Source: Nematostella vectensis (Eukaryota; Cnidaria; Anthozoa; Actiniaria; Edwardsiidae). From it: a stretch of DNA of 64,000 nucleotides. How positions within the stretch are numbered: the stretch's first letter is position 1; each line of letters opens with the position of its first letter. Of the stretch, positions 48,801 through 60,800 are shown in pieces. Location of the stretch: contig NC_064047.1 of assembly GCF_932526225.1 (NCBI RefSeq), positions 992,001 to 1,056,000 on the forward strand. The letters are read 5' to 3'. The position numbers and the translations under genes are program-made. The notes beneath the pieces are model-generated. The model was given only the letters and a program-made list of their open reading frames with translations, was not told the DNA's origin and made no database searches.

Positions 48801-51800
48801 CTATATTTGGTAGGAATGGATATATTTGGTAAGAATGGCTATATTTGGTAGGAATGGCTATATTTGGTAAGAATGGCTATATTTGGTAGGAATGGCTATA
48901 TTTGGTAGGAATGGCTATATTTGGTAAGAATGGCTCTATTTGGTAGGAGTGGCTATATTTGGTAGGAATGACTATATTTGGTAAGAATGGCTATATTTGA
49001 AAAGAATGGTTGTACTTTGTTAGAATGGCTGTACTTTGTTAAAATGGCTATATTTGGTAAGAATGGCTATACTTTGATAGAATGGCTATATTTGGTAAGA
49101 ATGACTATATTTGGTGAGAATTGCTTTTTTTTAGTTAAAAATAGCAATATTTTGTGAAAATGACTATAATATTGTCAGGAATGACAATGATTTGGTTAGA
49201 ATGGCTACATTTGTCAATAATGACGGTAAGAACGACTATATTTGGTAAGAATTTGCGGCTTGAAAGGGATGAAGAGAACTGTGTTGATTTCTCAATAAAT
49301 TTTAATTATGAGAAGACGAGGTTTGTAAAAGTGAATTTGTTAGGTGATATGAGGTAATGGTTGGACCGTATACATGGACATTCCTGAGATATTGCTTGAT
49401 AGTTTTTCACATCTCCGTATATCAATGGTGGTAGATGGGCATGATACGGGCTTTAGGATACAGTAGTTACAGCAGAAGATACTTTGGCCTTATCGACTAT
49501 TCTAAATCCCTTGTCTAAATTGAAACCTAGAAATTCGGAGAATGAAAATTACTCTAAATGCTGTCCAAAGTCGTTCTGAAATGCGATGCATTTTACTCTA
49601 AAATAGAATCTAATGTTTGTTTGTATTTTCAGCTGTGAATAAACGCACACCAGTACTGGTTGTACTGTATTTACCTTGTTTTCGTTATAGCTTTGTTCCT
49701 ATGCGTACTTATTATGAACTTTCAAACGACGAACAATTCATTCATGGTACACAATACAAGGATCAAATACAATGATGAAATGGATATTGTTTATTGATCT
49801 CTTCATAGAAGCTGCCTCGTATTCATTCATTTAGATAGCTCCGTTCCTACGTGTATTTAGAACGACCTTTCAAACAACAAGCAATTCCTTTTTCCGTACA
49901 CAGGTCAATCATCACCTGATATTAATATTTTTATTGATCTCTCAATAGAAGCTGGCCTCGTTTTCATTCATTTTGATAGCTCCGTTCCTCGCGTATTTAG
50001 AACGACCTTTCGAACAACAAGCAATTCGTTTTTCGTACACAAGTCATTTATCACCTGAGATTAATATATTTTATTGATCTCTCAATAGGAGTTGGCCGAG
50101 CTTGCCATCCAAATCTACAAGAATATTGGGCGTGCCCGGTCCGCTAAGTCCCTTGGGATGGATCTTGCACAGTTCTATGCGTGAGTTCGTAGCAGTGACT
50201 TTCAAGGGTTGTTTTAGTATACCATGGCATGTACTGGTAAAATTGTGCCCACATGCAAGGGTACTTATTCTGAGCTCAGCGCGGTCAAACTAATTACGAG
50301 CCCAGAAGGGAAGGACTAATGTCACGTTTACACGACAACAAGAAGGGGTTTGGAATGGTTAAACTTATAAGGAGGACTAGAAGGAGGAATAGGAAGACTA
50401 GAAAAATGAAGAGGGAGGAGCCTCGAAAACATCTGCAATATCTATCCTTTCCAACCCTCTTGACAAATCTATTAATTATTCTATTACCAAGCGCCACCAG
50501 CCACCAAATACCAACATCTTGTTGTATCTTTTACAAGTTGAACTTTTCAGAAGCCTTTCAGAGGACAGATAAAGATATAAGATGACAATAAAATGGTATT
50601 ATCCTGTCTACACAATCTTAAGCAGGGATGACACTACAAAACCTGTCATTAATACTTCTCTTAAGCCCCATGCAAACTGCGCCAGCACCTGCCAGCATTG
50701 CTGGCGAATTCTTGCTCGACTGACCACAAGACAAAGGAAATGTCAAAAAGTCCATTACCCATTTTGACATTTCCTTTTTCCTATAATCAGTCAAGGGCTC
50801 GTAATGAGTTTCACCACGCCGAGCCCCTTCTTGTGAAAGTGTAAACGTGACATTAATCCTTCCCTTGCAGGGCTCGGAATGAGTTTGACCGCTCCCAGCC
50901 CCTTCTTGTGGACGTGTAAACGTGACATTAATCCTTCCCTTACAGGGCTCATAATTAGTTTGACCGCTCCCAGCCCCTTCTTGTGGACGTGTAAACGTGG
51001 CATTAGTTCTTTCCTTCTCTACAGGGCTCGGAATGAGTTTCACCACGCCGAGCTCCTTCTTGTGAAAGTGTAAACGTGACATTAATCCTTCCCTCACAGG
51101 GCTCGGAATGAGTTTTACCACGCCGAGCCCCTTCTTGTGGACGTGTAAACTTGGCATTAATCCTTCCCTCACAGGGCTCGGAATGAGTTTTACCACGCCG
51201 AGCCCCTTCTTGTGGACGTGTAAACTTGGCATTAATCCTTCCCTCACAGTGCTCGGAATGAGTTTTACCACGCCGAGCCCCTTCTTGTGGACGTGTAAAC
51301 TTGACATTAATCCTTCCCTCACAGGGCTCGGAATGAGTTTTACCACGCCGAGCCCCTTCTTGTGGACGTGTAAACTTGGCATTAATTCTTTCCTTCTCTT
51401 CAGGAATCGGAATGAGTTTTACCACGCCGAGCCCCTTCTTGTGGACGTGTAAACTTGACATTAATCCTTCCCTGACAGGGCTCGGAATGGGTTTGACCGC
51501 GCCGAGCCCCTTCTTTTGGACGTGTAAACGTGGCATTAATTCTTTCCTTCTCTTCAGGGCTCGGAATGAGTTTGACCGCGCTGAGCCCCTTCTCGTGGAC
51601 GTATATAAGATGTATCGCCATGAGAGATGGACGCTCCTTGCCACACAGGCCCTTATAAAGCTCGCTGCTTGTCAGAAAAAACTCGGCTTCATCGAGAAAT
51701 ATCCTTTATTTATTAAGGAATGTCGATCACCCACTTCTTTGTTATTGTTAATAATTGAAAATACAGCAAGGAAAAAATACAGCAAGGAAACTTAAAAATA

Positions 51801-54800
51801 ACAATCAACGAATAAAGTCTGATATGTTATTGACTATATATGATTAAAAATATCTTGTTTACTTGCTTGATTGGCCTATAAAAATGAATGCTTTGTGTGA
51901 CTCGCCATTGAGCGGGGGCATAAAATGGCGGCGTGATTGACCTTCTTTAAAGAGCCCCAGTCAACCACACATTTGTTTTCATTCCATATTCGTGACATAG
52001 CGATAATAGAGCTAAAAAAATTCCCGTCGTATTTGTGCTATCTTGCGTTGGATCCTTGACTGTAATACGCATGCGTACTCGTGCTCAGTGCTGGCGTGCG
52101 AAGAGTCGCTGCCACCAGATAAGAGAGCTCATTACGCACAGGAACTTCTACAGGTCATCCGCGACACACTCGACCTAGGTGGGTGCACCACCAGGCCCAT
52201 ACCTGGTGGACCTAATTTTCCCGGAGGGGGGGGGGGAGGAGTAAGATCTCTGATAAAAATCTGACCACTCCCGAAAAAACAACGAGGGATTTTTTTATGT
52301 CTTTGCAGTTTCTCCACGGGGCGTTTTTTGTCGGATTTGGCTACATACCTGAGTGATCTAGCTTATGCTTTATAGTTTTGTCTACAAATAGCACACCTAT
52401 TATGAACCGAAAGTGGACCTTTGGCCGTTGTGAGGGGGGGTGCATATGCTCCTCCTGCACCCCCCTGGGTACGGGCCTGACCACAGGTTTTTGAGCGGGG
52501 GGAGGGGAGTTCGTTTACTCATTTATTGGACCATTTTAGGCTGAGGTAGCTTGGCCTAGCTCGCAGTGGTACTTAATTTTCCTTAATTAGACCGAACTTC
52601 CAAGCACCCCTGGCTACGGGCCTGAACTAACGACGCCTCAGCAACTTCAGAATACCTGTGTACAAAGGGTTCCCAATGGCACCTCAAACCTCGATTTCTA
52701 AAAAAACGAGCCAGGAAAATGGGAATAATCAAAAGTTTAGCTTTTTAACTAACGTCCCCACTAAGAACGAAATCACCAATGGCGATGGAATGTAAATTTT
52801 TTTAATTTTCTATTCTTTCAAATCGGTTTTCTATTGGTAAATATCTTGGAATGCTATAGTAAAGCAATGAAGAGATTTGTTTCCGTTTTATTGTTTAAAA
52901 TGGCTTTTTTTCTCACCCCTGTTGACTGAAAAATGTTTTGATGTTTTCCTGTAAAAGAGCTAAAAGAAGATTGTTTTCCGCTACAGTTGATTGCAAGCAT
53001 TTCACAAATACAGACAAACATATTATTGATATCTTATGTCATATTTTATATGTGCCGCAGTCCTTTTGTCTTTACTTTCGTTCTTTGTCTAAGCATTACT
53101 TAATGTCAATCAAAGTTTTGTTGTAACTAGAGCAACCGATAATCATCCGTGCGGAGCCTCTTCTTCGTGTTGAGGATGTTCAGATCAAGCTCCTGAAGGG
53201 TATTGGTAGCGTGGGAGAGCAGATCACGGTTGATTTGACTCTGTACAGTGGTCTGCACGAGGTGAGAGTACATCCGGGACATGCTACTTACATAAGGGGG
53301 TGCTAGGTCCGGGTTAACACGTGTAGATTGTACAGAGGTACCATGTGGGAGGGGATGGGGGCAGATCACTAGAGTTCTAACTCTGCACAATGGATAACAA
53401 GAGGTGAGAGTACATCCGGTGGAAAGTAGAAAATAAAATTTCAGGAATTTACGTCTGTTTTTCGTTTTGTTTTTAAATTGTGTCTACTTTATTTCCATTT
53501 ATCCTCAGGAAGTGACGTGTCGCCGAATCAGCTTCAGTCTCCACACGCCTGACCTAAGGCGTGGTAGTAGTGCATATTCCAGTAGACGCTCCCTGCGAAC
53601 CAACTCCCCCGTCACCATCCAGGAGAACGCAGTTCTTTCCCCTACTGCACTATCAGAGGAAGATTTATCAGACAGGCTAAGCGAAGGTAAAGTGAAGATT
53701 TATCAGACAGGCTAGGTGAAGGTGAGGCTAAGCGAAGGTAAAGTAAAGATTTATCAGACATGCTAAGCGAAGGTAGAGTGAAGATTTATCAGACAGGCTA
53801 AGTGAAGGTAAAGTGAAGATTTATCAGACAGGCTAAGCAAAGGTAAAGTGAAGATTTATCAGACAGGCTAAGCGAAGGTAAAGTGAAGGTTTATCAGACA
53901 GGCTAAGCGAAGGTAAAGTGAAGATTTATCAGACAGGCTAAGCGAAGGTAAAGTAAAGATTTATCAGACATGCTAAGTGAAGGTAAAGTGAAGATTTATC
54001 AGACAGGCTAAGCGTAGTAAAGTAAAGATTTATCAGACAGGCTAAGCGGAGGTAGAGTGAAGATTTATCAGACAGGCTAAGTGAAGGTAAAGTGAAGATT
54101 TATCAGACAGGCTAAGCGAAGATTTATAAGGACAGACAGACAGGCTAAGCGAAGATTTATAAAGTGATAGTTAGTTGAATAATGAGCTGAGAGGCTTAGT
54201 GTGTATAAGATTTTCAAGCATCGGAAATTACTATAGACTTGACTATCACTATCACAAGTATCACAATTTTTTTATTTTCAAAAATAAAAAAGGCTTATTT
54301 TTATAAGGCAACATCTTTATGTTTCTGTAAATTAGAATTTTCTTTACAAAAACACTAGTTTTTAGAGAAAATTGGGTTAGCATGGGATACGAGTTATCCA
54401 TCCAAGTAAGAGACCAGGTAGAAATCAAGGTTGGTATGTGGAATAAGGTTTTCCTGAAATCAGATGTTTGGGGATCAACTCGGTTTGATTTTCTTGTTAT
54501 ACATGCAAGTCAGTGGGAAAGTAGGGGGATGGGGAACTGATCTGGGTGTATTTCCTCAGATGGTTCATTAGATGTTGTAAGTGTGGAAGAGGCCCCAGTC
54601 AACCCCCGCCTTGCCCGGGTCGACTCAGCACAGTCTGTCCTGCGCAGCACTGAGGAGCTAGTCAGAGATGAGGATGTTACCGACATCTGTCTAGAGTGCT
54701 GTAGGGTGCCCATGCATTACGGCGTCAACCACTTTGCGCTTACTGTTCAGGTGTGTATTGGTGGAGCTTGTGAAAGGGTGGGGGTATTTGAGTATACAGT

Positions 54801-57800
54801 CCGTATGGATGGAAATGATGGGATGAGGGTGTTACCGACATCTGTCTAGAGTGCTGTAGGGTGCCCATGCATTACGGCGTCAACCACTTTGCGCTTACTG
54901 TTCAGGTGTGTATTGGTGGAGCTGGTAAAAGGGTGGGGGTATTTGAGTATACAGTCCGTATGGATGGAAATGATGGGATGAGGGTGTTACCGACATCTGT
55001 CTAGAGTGCTGTAGGATGCCCATGCATTACGGCATCAACCCTTTGCGCTTACTGTTCAGGTTTGTATTGGTGGAGCTGGTAAAAGGGTGGGGGTATTTGA
55101 GTATACAGTCCGTATGGATGGAAATGATGGGATGAGGATGTTATCGACATCTGTCTAGAATGCTGTAGGATGCCCATGCATTACGGCGTCAACCCTTTGC
55201 GCTTACTGTTCAGGTGTGTACCGATGTTGCTGGTGAAAGTGTGGGAATATATGAGTATGCAGACCGTATGGTGGGAATAAGGTGATGAGGGTGCTACAAA
55301 CATCTGTCTAGAATGCTGTAGGATGCCCATGCATGTTTGTGTCAACACTTTGTGTTAACTGTTCAGGTGTGTATTGATCGAGTAGGGAAGACATTCTTAA
55401 GGTTGAGTAGGGGTATACGGTAGGTAAAGGTGTGGGGAATGATGGTGTTTTCGACCTGTCTAGACTGCTGTAGGGTGCCCAGGTTTTGAAAGATCACAAA
55501 TGCATTACTGATGTTGTACCTAAATGTGTACCTAAATGAACATAACAGGTCATGTTTGCTAGAATAAACACATATGTCTGTCGATGATATTTAAAGGTGC
55601 TTTATTCTCATCCTTGTCAGGTCCCCGATGAAGGCCAATACTTCCTGAAGCAGTTGTGCGTAGAAATTGGCCAGCTTGACTTCATCTGGCCCCAGCTTAC
55701 CCTACCCCGGGAGGCCAGGGGATTCGCTATTGTCTCAGACCCGCCAAGAATAATATGGTCACGTGACGATAAAGGTATGCCACGTCACGCAATCCCTTAG
55801 CGGTCACGTGATAATAAACATATGTCACGTCACGTAATCCCACCGTGGTCACGTGACAATTAATGTGCTTTTGTTGTTGGTGCTACTGCTGATTTTGTCA
55901 AATAATGATGCTTTTGTTGTTCTTTCTGTTGTTGATTTTGACTGGTATTGTTTTTATTTGTATTTACTGTTGCTATTGGTTATCGCTAGTGTAGCTGTTC
56001 TTGCCATGTTGTTTAGATTGTCATTGTTAGGGAAAAACATTTTTCACGAAAATCGCAAAATTGACATACATTTTCTTTAGTTTGTATTGTTAGTGTATTG
56101 TAGTACATAACCTTTGTAGCAAAGCTAATGAAATAAAATAAGATAAATTTCCTGTTTTCCCAGATGGCCTTCTTCTAGCTGGGCTACCACAGCGTATCAA
56201 ACTTGCTATTTCAGTCGGCCCAGGCTCCATCGCCGGTAACTCCATCTTACACGTCACTTCCGGGTCAGGCCTTAGATTTCATGACGTCACTTCCGGCACT
56301 GCCCTTATCTCTTCCAACCTTGAAATGGAAGGCGCAAAGACTCCACTTTCCTACTCCATCACTGCTCGACCCTTTGAAGAAGAGGATGACTACAGTGTTG
56401 CCATAGTTACACTTCCTGCTTGTGGCCCGTACCAAAAGATGGAGTTTGAACTCTTGGCCGAGGCTCCGCTGGGAAGCCAAAGCTCGCAGGATGTGGTTGT
56501 TGATCACCAGCTAGTGGCGTGTTGCAAGTGGTTGCAGCCTTGCTCCACTTCCGAGCTGACATGCGCGTTCAATCGACCGCTGACTGCATGGCACACGCTG
56601 CACTATTGTAACGACAAGTAAGACATGTGCAACATTGTTTGCAACAGTATTCTAGACAACAACATTGTTGGCAACATCATTCTAGACGACAACTTTATTT
56701 GCAACATTATTCTAGAGGACAACTTTATTTGCGACATTATTCTAGACGACAACTTTATTTGCAACATTATTCTAGACAACAACATTGTTAGCAACATCAT
56801 TCCAGACGACAACTACCCTGGTCCCAGAGCCTCGAGTGTCTCTCTATTCAGTGGCCAGCGAGGTTGAGACCTCGCTGACCACTAAAGAGATGCACGAGGC
56901 TCTGGAACCAGGGTAGACGACAACATTATTGGCAACAACATCCTAGATGACAATATTTTTGGCAACATTGTTGTTGACTTCAATCTTGCTGGAAACAAAA
57001 TTGTTTTTGCATTACGTGCATTCTTTGAAAATCTCTCTTTCCTCCAACTTACTCTTCTTTCATTTAGCCCTAACATTGCGGTCACCTCGCTATTACGGAC
57101 ACAAATACAATATCTGACGAGACCAAAATAACCGACTCTCTTTATCACGGACACTAAATTGCGACCCCGAAGGTGTCCGTTTTAGCGAGAAAAAAATGAG
57201 AATAAATTACTGTTTTGACCATTTTGCAGGCGATTTTTACAAGGCGTAGTCAGCAGTCGCAACCCACTTAATCTTCACGTTGAGTCGGTCGGGTTCGTAA
57301 TCCCAGGCTGCACTTCGGTCACCGCGTTGCCATTGCATGAGAACAAGCCCTTTGTAAGTTGAATTTTATTTTATGACTAGAGTCAGTTATAGGAGCGTAC
57401 ACTCTTCAAATCAAATAATGATACACGGAAAGAATAGGCCATTCCAGCTAAAAGTTTGCGCGCGCATTACCATAGAAACCTACCTCAACTACGAGAATGC
57501 AGCGTGCGCATTTTTGAGCTTGCACCAAACGAAGCTCTCGCTTCATGCCGGTAGGTTCTCATGATGAGTGCGTGCGCATGCTTAAAGCTGGAATGGCCTA
57601 TTCATAGCAGTTAGAATGGCTTAAACTGAAAATTTCTGGCAATAATATTATCTTTTAACCGTATTTACATCAAGCCCGGCTCGCTCTGCACACTTATCGA
57701 CCTTCTGCATCTGTGAGCCTGGGTTTCTTTTGTTCAAATCAAATAATAGACAGTCTCTGAAATGCTCTTGTTCAAATCTACTGAAGGTTCTTGTTCAAAT

Positions 57801-60800
57801 CAAATAATAGACAGTCTCTGAAATGCTCTTGCTCAAATCTACTGAAGGCTCTTGTTCAAATCAAATAATAGACAGTCTCTGAAATGCTCTTGTTCAAATC
57901 TACTGAAGGCTCTTGTTCAAATCAAATAATAGACAGTCTCTGAAATGCTCTTGTTCAAATCTACTGAAGGCTCTTGTTCAAATCAAATAATAGACAGTCT
58001 CTGAAATGCTCTTGTTCAAATCTACTGATAGAATAATTTACTTGTTGGAGTAATCCTTCTATTTATAGGTTACAGCAATTACTTGGGTTGTAAAAGTGTA
58101 CATAAGTAATTATCCCCATTAATAAGGTAGCGGTTCTCCCATTAGTGCTTTCTCTTCCTTTTTTGGCGCTATTTCTTTCGATAGCGTACGCCTTTATATC
58201 ATCTAGAAAATTACCATTTGTGGGAAGGTGTCCATTCCCATCGGCTAATTTGGGGGAACTAATTATGTTATTTGTGAGACATGACGGAAAAACATGACTT
58301 GACGTTTCCAATAAGCTCATTTCACATCGATAAGGTGGAAAATTCCACTTAGTACTTAGTGAGTAATAATATCAAACAAAATATCAAATGCGACTTCTTT
58401 TAAATCAAGTGTCATTGAAATTTGAGCTTTTCGTTCCTGAGCCCATACATAGCGCAAGGATGATCAAGGAAAAAAAATATCTTAAATGGCCAAAATCTGG
58501 GCACGTTATTTGTGTTTTGAAAAGGGAAAATCAGTCCGGAATACGAGGAACTAATGGCCATTTCTTCGAAGTTCACATGTTCAGGGTTTTTCCGTCATGC
58601 CTATTAGTGATTGTGAAGTATGAAAATTTGTCTTTAGGTTAGATTTTTAGAGATTTTATTTCACGAATTGCCTTTTATTTTGGTGAAAACAGCAATGGAG
58701 TGTCTGGCTTTGGATCTTTAAGGAGTATTTAATGTAAAATCCCCTCGTTTATTTAAGGCTTATCTTAGGACATACTCTACTACTTCACCAGATTCATAAA
58801 AATGTGTACCAGAAAGGCCTTATTACAGTATAATTTCAGTATAATTACAGTATAATTACAGTATAATTACAATATTATTACAGTATTATTACAGTATAAT
58901 TACAGTATTATTACAGTATAATTACAGTATTATAACATGGATCAATACCTTTATTTATTGAATTATTATTTTGTTGAGATAGAAAAGGGAAGTCTTCAAA
59001 CTTATGACCTGCAGCTATTATAAAAAAAGAGATTACAAGGGTGTTTTTCCCATGTTTGTTTGTAACTGGTGCTTGCCTAACTGTACATAGTTTCAGAAAT
59101 ACAAACAGAATTGGGGCGGAAACTGTAATAAGGCCTATTGGGCTGTGGTAAGGATGGGGAGTTGCTTATGGGGGATAAGCGGAAAGCTGAAGAGGTCGCA
59201 CTAAGCCCTAAAGTCTTTGTTTAACTCCAGGTCCTTAAAAATGGTCAAGATATTTCTTTCATGTGGGAGATTCGAAATGACCGAGGTAAAGTTGCATTGC
59301 ACAGCTGTTTTTAAAAGTATTATAAAACATTCACTGATGTACACCCATGTAATTAGAATATTGAAATTTATCAAAAAAATGTATTTATCAGATTTTTTTG
59401 TGATTTTTTTTTTATATTACCCGCAAAGGAATGGGGCTTTTTTGTTGTTGTTGGTGGTGGATTGAATAATTCTAGTTGATTGAGCTCTCTACTAAAATCT
59501 ACATCTTATTTGCATTAGTTTTATGGCGGGCGCAGGTAATCCCGGTTGAGTCCCTGTTTCGCTAGTACTTGAGAAACCCAATTGACCTATGAAAGCTTGA
59601 TAAGTATGGGGGTCTGGATGCAATCAAGGGAACACGCTTGTAGGGAGTTGTTTTTTTTTTTTTTAGCCTTGTTTGAAAATGGACAAGTATGTTTTATGAT
59701 ACTCTTGTTTGATAATGGTATGTTTTATAACACTCTAGTTTAATAATGGTATGTTTTATAATACTCTTGTTTGATAATGGTATGTTATATAATACTCTTG
59801 TTTGATAATGGTATGTTTTATGATACTCTTGTTTGATAATGGTATGTTTTATAATACTCTTGTTTGATAATGGTATGTTTTATAATACTCTTGTTTGATA
59901 ATGGTGTGTTTTATGATACTCTTGTTTGATAATGGTATGTTATATAATACTCTTGTTTCATAATGGTATGTTTTATGATACTCTTGTTTGATAATGGTAT
60001 GTTTTATAATACTCTTGTTTGATAATGGTATGTTTTATAATACTCTTGTTTGATAATGGTGTGTTTTATGATACTCTTGTTTGATAATGGTATGTTTTAT
60101 AATACTCTTGTTTGATAATGGTATGTTTTATAATACTCTTGTTTTATAATGGTATGTACAAATGCTACAGACGTGTTGTTGAAGATAAAGAAACGTTAGT
60201 GTTGGCATATTTCAAACCTCCGGAAAACAATGAACTGGCAATTCTTTTGCTCCGACAAAGGGCTAATACTCGAAACGTCAGCGAAGCCTGTTATTACAGA
60301 GGTGTAAAACATACTATTTTTACCTAGTGCTGATTTTTCTCCTTGTTTTATAGCAGCCTTGTTTTATTACAGTTTTATTTTATGATAGCCATGTTTTATA
60401 ACAGTTTTAGTATTAAAAGTCTGTGTTTTTTTTTGACAATCTTCACAGCTGGCGAGGAGAGGCCGCCCAGACTGGACTGCGAACTGCGCATAGTCTTTCG
60501 CCCTGACGTAAGTTATCAGTATGAATTGTGCACGTGACGTCACTTCCTGTTGAGAAGTTGCTCTCTTGGTTTCCGGTGTTGCATTACAGGAGGCTTACGG
60601 TATAGCAGACTAACTTCTCACTGCTGTAACCCGAGTCCGAACTAGCGAGATTCCCTGTTGAGATGTAGGGGCAAACTCTCGACAAAATATATTTAAACAA
60701 TAATATAAGAAAACTGTTTCAGGGATCAGGGAGTTTTTTTAATTCATGTCTTGAGTTTGATGTCTGTAGTGGGTTGGACTTAGTCCAGTAATTTTATGAC

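Noticed and set aside
44403-49130. Regular repeat arrays as CRISPR
   Set aside because: Animal nuclear DNA, direct units derived from exons, no unique spacers or cas genes.
50618-51644. Minus-strand ORFs of 254 and 213 codons
   Set aside because: They are antisense shadows of the exon-12 acceptor array. The plus strand carries the real exon.
52180-52480. Inverted AGGCCCATACC / GGGTACGGGCCTG pair as a transposon
   Set aside because: The arms are short and G-rich with no clear ends or target duplication, so I cannot support it.
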